A stretch of DNA of 64,000 nt, taken from contig NC_081406.1 of NCBI RefSeq assembly GCF_030272615.1, positions 398,986,939 through 399,050,938 on the forward strand, read 5' to 3'. A program made the translations under genes and the position numbers. This DNA comes from Cryptomeria japonica. Taxonomy: Eukaryota; Streptophyta; Pinopsida; Cupressales; Cupressaceae. The notes beneath the pieces are model-generated. The model made no database searches, had not been told where the DNA came from, and worked only from the letters and a program-made list of their open reading frames with translations. How positions within the stretch are numbered: the stretch's first letter is position 1; each line of letters starts with the position of its first letter. Shown here one piece after another: positions 43,958 to 52,428 of the stretch.

Positions 43958-45760
43958 TTATGCAAAGGATTGGATAAGAGGGATGGAAGGGTGAAAAAGA
44001 GGTGTTGGATAATGGATGGGATGTTGGAAGAATTGTGTATCGATAGATGGAAATGTTGGAAAGATCAACATTGGCACATGCCTTGAGGGATGGTGGAAAT
44101 ATGGAGGAGAAGTGAATTTCAAATTTTGAGATTTGGATGGAGGAAATGTTACAAATTTTGTGGCATAAGAACCCAAAATGGATGAAGGAGGTAATAGAGG
44201 AATAGACTCGGAAGGTTTGGATGGAGGAACAACAATTTTGGATGCCAATTTTGATTTTTCTTTAGACTGTTGCGCTTCAAGTAGCCGCTTAGGGATCCAC
44301 ATGGCTTTTGATTTTTGATTCTTTTGTAGTTCCTTGGAGTGCATTGCTTGTACAAGTGCCTTAGGAACCCATATAACTTTTGACTTTTCTTCTTTCTTTG
44401 TGGGCCTTTGTGGCATTTTGCATTTTTCTTTTTCTTTTTGGATCATATTTTTCTTTGTTTTGACATGTTGATTAGATGGGACATGTTGATCCTTGAATAC
44501 ATGTGGATTGCTTGACTTATGACTTTTATGCTTGGCATCCAGATTGCTTGGAGGCAGATGCTTGGATATATAGGAATGATATGGAGGTCTTTTAGATGGA
44601 TGGAAGGTACTCAAAGATGTGTGCCTTTGTTGATCTCGCATAAGGGATGGAGGGATATAGGGACCTAGAATGGATGGGAGAGGTGAAGGGGAAGGCGTGT
44701 ATTTGGATTTAACTAGATAAATGCAGGATTTATGAGAAATACCAACATCTTGACAAATGTCCCTGAGGCCATGAATTTTAACATTTTCTTTAATATGGAG
44801 GGGTTCTTGCTTGTGGAGATTTACCCCTTTGCCTTTATAAATATTTTGACTTGTAGGATACACTTTACTTTGAAAAGAAGGTATGAGTCCATTATGAGAT
44901 GGAGGTGGAATGTGGGGAATGATAGGATCATGAGAGGGATTTGTAGGCATGATGAATCCTTGAGGTGAATATGGAGGATTATGACAAGAAGATGAAGGGA
45001 TACTTTGATCTTGACATGGAAGAGGACCATTGGATAGGGTGTTTGACTCTTCATTTTGAATAGGATTGTTTGAAAAGGTGGAAGAGGTATCATGATCTTG
45101 CTTAGGAAGTGGATTAGGAATGGAATTTGGAAGGATGGTTTTCTCTTGAGATGGAAGGGGGTCATCTTGGAAGAAATGGAAAGGTATAAGGGGATCATCA
45201 TGGGATTCTAGTGAAATAGGATCTTTTTCAATCATTAGATGGGATTTAGGAGTTTTGTTGTCTTGATCTTGATTTATGATAGGACTTATTCTTCCATTTT
45301 CCAAATTATCCTCTTGACATGGAGTCACTTCTAAGGAAGGGGTAGGATTTTTCATAGGTGTAGGGGATTCTTGGAATATCTCCATATTTTGGCATGATGG
45401 GGAAGCATTTTGGAAAGGGCCTTCTGGAGTGGGTACATTTGGAGTTGAAGTGTATGATGGCATAGGATCTGGGATTTTTAAATCTTTAGAGGAACTTGTA
45501 TCGATATTGGCATTAACTTGGATTTCCATAGGAGATAGCCCTTGAAGGTCAACATGAGAAGTTTCATTGTTTGAAGGAGATGGTATGGATTGTTGCTGAG
45601 AAGTCTTAGGAGATGAAGGCATCATGGAAGGGATGGAGGCTACATATGGAGCCTTGCTAGACATAGGTTCACAATTTTGATCATGCTTAGAAATAGTTCC
45701 TTTTTTTCTTTTCTTTAGGTGAGTCATTAGGATCTTCAATTTCAATGACACCATTATCAA
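43958..45760 (-). CDS. Element D ORF, long Pro/Ser/Lys-rich part
   Basis: A 600-codon open frame and the longest uninterrupted coding stretch of D. Rich in Ser, Pro, Asn and Gln, with many SPS/PIPNPLP-like low-complexity segments, then a Lys/His-rich part with two copies of a motif (KSKVIWVPKALVQAMHSKE and KSKAMWIPKRLLEAQQSKE), ending in a His/Pro/Phe-rich tail. No enzyme motif. It joins in a different phase to the zinc-knuckle frame upstream through an A-rich stretch (about 45690-45715), so the two were probably one gag-like protein. No stop in 600 codons suggests selection until recently, or low age. Confidence 0.7.
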   Translation of the reverse strand: MIMVSLKLKILMTHLKKRKKGTISKHDQNCEPMSSKAPYVASIPSMMPSSPKTSQQQSIPSPSNNETSHVDLQGLSPMEIQVNANIDTSSSKDLKIPDPMPSYTSTPNVPTPEGPFQNASPSCQNMEIFQESPTPMKNPTPSLEVTPCQEDNLENGRISPIINQDQDNKTPKSHLMIEKDPISLESHDDPLIPFHFFQDDPLPSQEKTILPNSIPNPLPKQDHDTSSTFSNNPIQNEESNTLSNGPLPCQDQSIPSSSCHNPPYSPQGFIMPTNPSHDPIIPHIPPPSHNGLIPSFQSKVYPTSQNIYKGKGVNLHKQEPLHIKENVKIHGLRDICQDVGISHKSCIYLVKSKYTPSPSPLPSILGPYIPPSLMRDQQRHTSLSTFHPSKRPPYHSYISKHLPPSNLDAKHKSHKSSNPHVFKDQHVPSNQHVKTKKNMIQKEKEKCKMPQRPTKKEEKSKVIWVPKALVQAMHSKELQKNQKSKAMWIPKRLLEAQQSKEKSKLASKIVVPPSKPSESIPLLPPSSILGSYATKFVTFPPSKSQNLKFTSPPYFHHPSRHVPMLIFPTFPSIDTQFFQHPIHYPTPLFHPSIPLIQSFA

Positions 45761-46280
45761 TGAGATCTTGAATCTTATGTTTTAATTCTATCCAATGCGA
45801 AGTCTTATGTTCATTTTGTCTATGATATGCACAATACTTACTCATAAAATCCCATCCCCATGCAATCTTTTTAGGCAATATGATAAGATTGTTCTTAATA
45901 AGCTCTTCCAAAGTGGACTCAATAGATTGCCCCAAAGGTGTAAACTGTCTATCTAGGGAATAGATGTCTTTTTGTCTTGGTGAAGGTGTCTTGTGAGCTT
46001 GTTTGAGATTTGGGTTTTGATTGTCAATCATTTGTTGGTATTTGGTTGACAAATCACATAATCGTTTTAGCACTTCTTGAAGTTTCTCACACTTGATATC
46101 ATACATTTGTTTTTCAAATGGAGTCATTGATCTATTTTGTTGGATTTCCATGTCATATATTTTTTTCTTTATATCTTGAAGCATTTGAGTATAGGTAGCC
46201 ATGGGAATTGGAGCTAAGGTATCCAGGAGATTCTTATTTTTGTCAAAAAAATTAGAAGAGCTTTTGGTTTGAACAGACAT
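45687..46280 (-). CDS. Element D ORF, gag-like N-terminal part
   Basis: 197 codons starting MSVQTKSSSNFFDKNK. A helical middle (KKIYDMEIQQN, FEKQMYDIKCEKLQEVLKRL) is followed by YCAYHRQNEHKTSHWIELKHKIQDLIDNG, which resembles the C-terminal knuckle of Ty3/gypsy gag (CX2H…H…C, then a 'LK..I..LI..G' helix), with the last Cys replaced by Trp. Ends EKKKRNYF at a stop, while the next frame overlaps it. Presumed RNA-binding structural protein. Confidence 0.7.
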   Translation of the reverse strand: MSVQTKSSSNFFDKNKNLLDTLAPIPMATYTQMLQDIKKKIYDMEIQQNRSMTPFEKQMYDIKCEKLQEVLKRLCDLSTKYQQMIDNQNPNLKQAHKTPSPRQKDIYSLDRQFTPLGQSIESTLEELIKNNLIILPKKIAWGWDFMSKYCAYHRQNEHKTSHWIELKHKIQDLIDNGVIEIEDPNDSPKEKKKRNYF

Positions 46281-47810
46281 TTTTAACCGACAGGATCGAG
46301 AGCGAGATGTGTTGTAGAAGTCAAGATCAAATTGTAGCTAGTAGTTCATTTAACGTACTGATTGAGAGAAGTAACTAAAGATCTGGTCTAGTTTTAGGAA
46401 TGATCTATCCTATGTAAGACGTTATCTAAGTTAACTTAGGTTTGATAAGATGTTTGTTTGAACTAGCTTAAGAGATGATCGACAAAATCGTGCAACACAA
46501 TGGCAGAGGTACACTATCAAGGTTGTTTATGCTCAGGAGGATGATAACCAGTTTTAGGCTCACTGTAGACTATGTTAGACAATTTTGACTATTTTGACTG
46601 ACAAGATCAGGAATTCATATGACAGAGGATTGGACAGAGACAAGATTCTGACAGACAAAGTTTCAATGACTGACGACTACCAATTTTTGATAAGGATTGA
46701 TGTTTCGATGACTAACAAAGACCAGTTTGGACACGGATAGAGTTTATCACTGATTTTGTTTGTTGTTTTCTCTAGTTTTGGTATTCCAGTTTTAGTTTTA
46801 GGGATGAAAACATAGAAAACACGCAAGATATATAATAATTCAATCACAACATGCTAACCCTATGGAAGTTGGCTTAGAGAAGAAACCTTTGCTTGCTGAC
46901 TTAGGTACACACCCAATAGCTAATCAGAATATGACTGTTGAGTCTCACGCAATGGATTCTCAATGCCATATTAGCCAACTCCAAATGCTAATGGGGGCAT
47001 GATATGGCAAGTGTCTTGGGAGAGTTACTATCTCTCGCACAAATATTATCAACCTTTCAGAGGTGAATCGGGTAGCTTCTATCTGATAGTTCTTAGTCAG
47101 GAATTCCATTTGAAATTACCCCTTGAAGTCACACAAGCATGATTGAGGCCTATAGCCCAACAAGGTACTGAAACAAGATGTAGTCATGTAAACGTGATTG
47201 AGACCGCGAGGCACTAAAAAATGATCGACATGAGAGATCTCAAAGAGAAAACTCAAATAATCCCATCCTCTGAGACTTTAATCACCAGAGGCCTATTTAT
47301 TATAGTGAGTTGGAATGCTCAGGTCCAGTTGTACTCACTTGGGTCATTCTCATAGGGTGATTACTTTTTCCCACTGTGACAGGCCCGCTAAAGGTACACA
47401 AATCTCAAAACTTAGAAAAAAGCTTCGAGGGTCTAGATTTCTGATTGTCTATAAAAGACAAGAGCATACTCTCCTACCTCTTAGATTTTTTTGAAAACAT
47501 GAAAGAGAGATTTTTTCTTTAACTAGATAGCAATTTAAGTGCCTAAGAAAATACTAAATGAATACACAATGTTTAGTCGATTCTCCTTAGGCAACCTGCA
47601 AAACCAATATGTCAGTAGTCATTTTCTTCTTGATTCTTTGGCAGGCATATGTTTGATTGATAGATTCTTTGACAAGCGTCCTAAAAACATTAAAATCCCA
47701 AAATTAGTTTCCAAAATAACATAAAAAATAATTATCAAAAGAAAATTCTAGCATGCAAACTATAACTTAAACTAATCTAACAAGAATTTCCATTTTTTAT
47801 GACTATCCTA
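46281..47810 (-). other. Untranslated leader of element D
   Basis: About 1.5 kb between the ORF start and the tandem repeats, with no coding sequence supported. Confidence 0.6.
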
Positions 47811-48388
47811 GTTATGAGAGTTTTGATAGTACTTCACTCTGTCATTTATAACTTTTGAACAAGACATAATTTGGAAAATCACGTTGGTGGAAATGTGTAA
47901 AAATTTTTTTTACAAAACATATTAAAATTTGGGTTAGATCCAACAATTCAATAACAAGTTATACTCTCCGAACCGAGACCCTTTTTGACTGTCATAGAAA
48001 AATGAGTAAAATGACAGTTCTGCACTCTATCAATAATAACTTTCAAACCCAAACTCTTTAGGAAAATCCCTTTAGTGAACCTATAGAAAACTGGACTTTA
48101 AACAACATATAAAAAATTAGTTGAGATCCAATGGTTCAATAAAATGTTATGCTCTTCAAAACCGAGACCATTTTCAACTGTCATAGAAGAATGAGTAAAA
48201 TAACAATCCTGCACTCTGTCAATTCTAAATTTCAAATCCAAAATCTTTAGGCAAATCCCTTCAATGAGCCTGTAGAAAACTTGATTTTACAAAACATATC
48301 ATAAATTGGTTAAGATCCAATGGTTCAATAAAAAGTTATGCTCTCCGAACCGAGACCATTTGTGACTGTCATAGAAGAACAATAAAAA
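47811..48388. repeat. Three ~188 bp tandem repeats in the leader of D
   Basis: Three units marked by GTCATAGAA at 47991, 48180 and 48368, each also holding CACTCTRTCAAT, ACAAAACATAT, GATCCAATGGTTCAATAA and CCGAACCGAGACC. The first unit is most diverged. Confidence 0.88.
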
Positions 48389-48491
48389 AGAAAGATTTTT
48401 ATTTACAAATTTAACACATGTTTATTAGTTATAAAAACCAAACATTAAATTTGTTCAAGAAACATTAGAAATCTTGTAGTTGTGGGTTCGA

Positions 48492-48509
48492 GCCCCACGG
48501 TGGGCACCA
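48492..48509 (-). other. tRNA-Lys primer-binding site of element D (extended)
   Basis: Plus strand GCCCCACGGTGGGCACCA, the 3' end of plant tRNA-Lys with CCA (G to A at the discriminator-side base), six bases from the LTR. The match to tRNA-Lys continues leftwards to about 48472 (TCTTGTAGTTGTGGGTTCGA), through the T arm and variable loop, well beyond a normal 18-base PBS. Confidence 0.85.
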
Positions 48510-48515
48510 TAAATT

Positions 48516-49625
48516 TGTGTGTGAAAAGTGAACCTGTATCTGTAAGCACAACACTTCAATTAAGTCATTGCATGCATGGTTAATCAGATATAATCAATGA
48601 ATAATAAAACCATGGAAAATCGACCCATTGCCTTCTAAAAAATGCGAGTATAAGATTTCTCTCAGATTATTTAGCAATACCAATGACTAGACAACATCAA
48701 GATGAAGGATTTTATCTATATGAACATGATGAATGCTAGATGGATGCAATATTGATCTAACAAGATTTAAGCAATATTAAGCTAAATGATTTAATCAATA
48801 TGAAATAATTAATATGCAATATATCAATGAATCCTAGAGAAAAAACAATATAATAACGATGTATTCTCCAGCCTCTTTTTGAATGAGAGATGAGCCTGAA
48901 TTTATAGAAAATTCAGAAAGAAACCAACGATTGAGATCAAATGATGATGAGCGGTCAAGATTTTCCAAGAGGAAGCACAATCCAGGTGAATTAATGTGAT
49001 TGGATGCTTTCCTCAGTTTTAAAGGAAATTGAACTAAAATTAAGATTAAATAAAAAAAAAACTGATTTAAAGGAAATTGAACTAAAATTAAGATTAAATC
49101 AGGAAAAAACTAATTTATTATCTATTTCATTCAATTTTAATATTTAATTGTTTTAATTGCTTTCTTTGATATTATCTATCAATTTTTAATTTGTTTTTTC
49201 AAGATTATCTCCAATTGATTTCTTTTCTCAAATTTTAATTCTTTTTTGTCAATTAATTCCTTTTTTGATTTATTTCCATTTTTGAAGATTTGTGCTCAAT
49301 TGATTTATTTAATTGAATTAAATTCCTCTTTCTTGATTTGTTTCCTTTTTTGAAGATTTATGGCAATTTGATTTATTTAATTAAATATGCTAGGATATTT
49401 AATTAAAATAAATAAGATAATTGTTTAAAATGATTTACTTGGAATGATTAATTAATTAAATAAATATTTAATTAATATTGAGTGATTGATTTGCCATGTG
49501 ACATTTGATGATTTTATGAATTAATTGTGTGCTCAAGATTTATTTAATTGCCCTTGGTTAGGACCTTGGTGACGTTGTCGAGATTAGGGGCCCATGGTTT
49601 AGATGACCATTTTTAGGGTATTACA
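48516..49625 (-). repeat. 5' LTR of element D
   Basis: Plus strand TGTGTGTGAAAAG…GGGTATTACA, 1110 bp. It keeps the intact sense terminus TGTAATACCC and is followed by the target duplication GTAGT. Confidence 0.92.
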
Positions 49626-49920
49626 GTAGTCAGTGAGGATCTTTAGTGATGAGTAGTATGCTCTAGGTAGTGTGCCTTCCTACAAGTGCAGGCCCCTATT
49701 ATATGTAATATCTTTTCATATGGCCAATGAACTAATATTGTGGGTCACAAATCCCACCATGGTTTTTCCTCATTGACGTTTTCCACATATAAACTTTGTG
49801 TGTTATGGTGTTCATTTATGTGGATGGTTTATTTGCCTATTGTTATATGCTTATTTGTTTACCAGTGTATTATTTGTTTACCGGACAACTGATTAGCCCC
49901 CCCTCTCAGTGTTCTTAGAT
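49626..49920 (+). repeat. 3' LTR of element C, second part
   Basis: Continues GTAGTCAGTGAGGATCTTTAGTGATGAG, matching 11763-12083 of the 5' LTR. The last about 60 bases are rearranged and the CCCAACA terminus is missing, so no clean target duplication of C is left here. Confidence 0.88.
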
Positions 49921-49930
49921 ATCTTAGTAT

Positions 49931-50095
49931 TTTCTTGTTGCTCTTTCTTCTGATCATCGTTCATAGTCCTAGTAGGTGCAACATATTGAGTATTAACATG
50001 TTCCCAGTATTGATTTCCCAAATATAAATTTTCATTATGTCACTCCATATCCTATAGTTCTCTCTATTAAACTTCAGACCTTCCTTCTTCATCAT
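49931..50095 (-). pseudogene. Gag N-terminus of element B
   Basis: MMKKEGLKFNRENYRIWSDIMKIYI from 50095, then after a frame change YWEHVNTQYVAPTRTMNDDQKKEQQEN, stopping where element C begins. It continues at 11180 with NQALEDI, so the two flanks of C join into one gag frame. Confidence 0.85.
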
Positions 50096-50151
50096 GATCG
50101 ACAAGATCTTTTCCTCAAGTTGTTAGGCTTAGACCTTAGAGGACTTGAGAA

Positions 50152-50163
50152 GCTCTAATACCA
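50152..50163 (-). other. Primer-binding site of element B
   Basis: Sense TGGTATTAGAGC, one change from the initiator tRNA-Met PBS, two bases from the LTR. Confidence 0.85.
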
Positions 50164-50165
50164 AT

Positions 50166-52203
50166 TGATGGTATGAAGAAAGAACAAGGATCTAGTCAAC
50201 TACTGAGATGGGGGGGGTGATTCAGTAGATAGAAAAATTGATAATACTTCACCAATCTCAAAATAAATCTCTCATAGTAAAATTAGAACTATCAATGCAA
50301 TATCTAATATAACTATCTGAACTCTTCTGAAGTTCGCCCTGTTAGGAGCCAAGCCTGTTAAAGCTTTTACAAAAATTCCTGTTAAGAACTGATCCTGTTA
50401 GGAACCACCTAGTTAAGGGATTGACTATAATGCCTTGTTAGAAGCAATACCCTATGAGGAGTAACCTTTGTAAAGGATTTAGAATCCAAGCTAATGGATC
50501 ACCTTGTTCCAGGATTTGAATAACACCAAGCTTGTTAGAGCTTAGCCGGTTAGGGGATTTAACTATTGTAATTGTTAGAAAACAATAGGAGTTTGCTGAT
50601 CTATTTGAATAGCACTTTCCTTGCTTGTTAAAATCCTTTTCATGCTCCTATCTGCCTTTACTCAAACTGCAGATACAACATCTAGTTCGGCAACTACACA
50701 CTTAATTCAACTTTTCCAACACACTCAAACTAAAACAACTCATTGACCTTATAAAAAAATCAACTAGGTCTATAATATAACAAAAACCTAATTCTCATAT
50801 AGATTACAAACAAGTCGGTTCAAGTATGACCATTGGATTACATAACAATCTCTACACATAATTCAAGAAAGCCTTGGCCGCTCCTTGATCACCGCTTCAT
50901 TGAAATCAGTAACTCATCATGAGCTTTGCATTACATGAAGCATACTTGATCATTCCCAAGACAAAAGTCATTACCTCAATGCACCAAAATCACTTTGAAA
51001 CTCTTTTCATACAATATGCATATGTGTCATAATCATTATCGCTCATCATCAGATCATAAACCAATATAGCCAATTCACCAAACTTAATAGGTTAGTGTTT
51101 ATCCAAACAGTAGGTAGGGTTTACCAGTTCACTCAACAAACTAACCTACTAGTTATAGTTTCCTTTCGCTAGCTCTTTCTAGCAGTTACAAAACAACATT
51201 ACAACAACATTATTACCGGTTAATTGACATCAATGACAATATAACAAATCATTAATGCAATCTTCATGCAAATGCCAACACATGTCACATATTATTCTCT
51301 CTCACACTTCTTAACTCTCCTTCACACTACTTATCTACTTTTGAAAGATCAAGCATTATTCACACACACAGACACTTCTCTCACATGATTATTACATTTA
51401 TTTATACATATCATCAACCTATCTTTCAAGTTTGACTCGGCACACATCACAAATTACAAAGATATAACCATACATGCTATGAACCAAATCAATGTCGATT
51501 AAGACATATTATGGACATAATTCAACACCTCAAACACAAAACACCTCTAAGAATTATGCCTTGAACATCTACAACATGCTACAATCATCATGTTGACCAA
51601 GAACATGTAGAACACCATCGGATCAAGGAAAATCATCAATAACAAGAACAAAAATAAATGCGGACCACCAACACAAATAGGACATGATCTAGAAACATCC
51701 ACAAGCATCATGAATTACCACAAAAACAATCGCACCAACACCACTTATTAGAATATTCATCACCATTATACCAATCTTCAAGAACACTAACTGAATTGAC
51801 TATCAAAATGAAAGATTCACTTGTGGACCTGCAAATCACAAACTATCTAAATTGAGGACACACCAGAACATCCCAAACACTCTACCAAATCCACAAACTA
51901 AGATATTGCAATGTAGAGAAAAATCCAAAACAATGATCAACACTTAACAACTGAAAAACCAACCGCAATATGGGATCTCATAACTCAATCAAATCTCCAT
52001 GCAAACCGCTAAAACTTGAGCTAAATCAACTAAATATACTTATCTCAAAACCCTTTAATCCACAACAACGCATCTACAACACACTGGCCAAACCAACTTA
52101 CTTAATCTGAGTGCAACACTAGAACACACAAAGGAATATGTTGACATTAATGACAACACATCACTCAGTCAATCCAAACACATATTTGCACATTAACCCA
52201 ACA
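50166..52203 (-). repeat. 5' LTR of element B
   Basis: Plus strand TGATGGTATGAAG…TTAACCCAACA, about 2.04 kb; sense start TGTTGGGTTAATG. It includes the G8 run near its sense end (50209-50218), in the same position as the C/G runs of the other copia LTRs. No second copy in the window. No coding sequence. Confidence 0.82.
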
Positions 52204-52428
52204 AAGTCCTCAATGCTAAAACTTGGGAAGTGTGCTACACCTTAGGGTTTGATTGCTTACTAGTCTTCATAAAAATCCCTCCTATTCTTCCTTGATTTGG
52301 AATGGCACCCCTTTCTCTCAGATTTTAATCTCTTTTGACTTGAGGAATTGTAGCTACAGTTAGTTCCCTGATTTCCTCCTTCGATGGTCTCCTCAGATTT
52401 ATTTCTTCAGGGTGGTCATTTGCTTCAT
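52204..52428 (-). other. Junction between element B and gypsy gag remnant H
   Basis: No supportable frame. B appears to have inserted just downstream of the H gag. Confidence 0.5.

Larger units (their letters stand above)
17549..49625 (-). mobile_element. Element D: tRNA-Lys-primed LTR element with gag-like ORF only
   Basis: LTRs at 17549-18660 and 48516-49625 are nearly identical and flanked by GTAGT on both sides (17544-17548, 49626-49630). Minus orientation is shown by the tRNA-Lys PBS inside the right LTR and by the polypurine tract beside the left LTR. After removal of element E it is about 10 kb. The only coding sequence is 43958-46280. No protease, integrase or RT is present, so it was non-autonomous when inserted or became so. 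Confidence 0.9.
11181..49920 (+). mobile_element. Element C: non-autonomous LTR retrotransposon with large unknown ORF
   Basis: 5' LTR 11181-12090, Met-type PBS, a coiled-coil/zinc-knuckle ORF, a long second ORF (13630-16699), polypurine tract, and a 3' LTR split by element D (16957-17548 and 49626-49920). No protease, integrase or RT motif is seen in its about 4.9 kb interior. LTR ends, PBS and polypurine tract are of copia type, so it probably used copia enzymes in trans (inference). It interrupts gag of element B. The upstream target-site base set GATTG has no clean copy downstream because the 3' LTR end is eroded. Confidence 0.85.
2750..52203 (-). mobile_element. Element B: outermost Ty1/copia retrotransposon, nested and 3'-truncated
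   Basis: Reassembled from minus-strand pieces: 5' LTR 50166-52203, PBS 50152-50163, gag start 49931-50095, rest of gag 10346-11180, protease 10131-10345, integrase N-terminal half 9624-10130, and RT fragment 2750-3300. The gag halves are collinear across element C (…KEQQEN then NQALEDI…). The RT fragment is assigned to B because it resumes after element A in the same strand and order, but part of integrase and RT is missing there. The 3' LTR was not found. All the other elements of this block lie inside it. Confidence 0.75.

Noticed and set aside
47811-48388. Regular repeats as a CRISPR array
   Set aside because: Units are 188 bp, adjacent without spacers, in plant retroelement leader sequence.
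48472-48509. Possible tRNA-Lys gene
   Set aside because: Only the 3' half is present, with CCA encoded, next to an LTR in PBS position; it is a primer copy, not a tRNA gene.
17549-49625. D as a plus-strand element
   Set aside because: The tRNA-like site abuts the right LTR and the purine tract abuts the left LTR only in minus orientation; the ORF is also minus.
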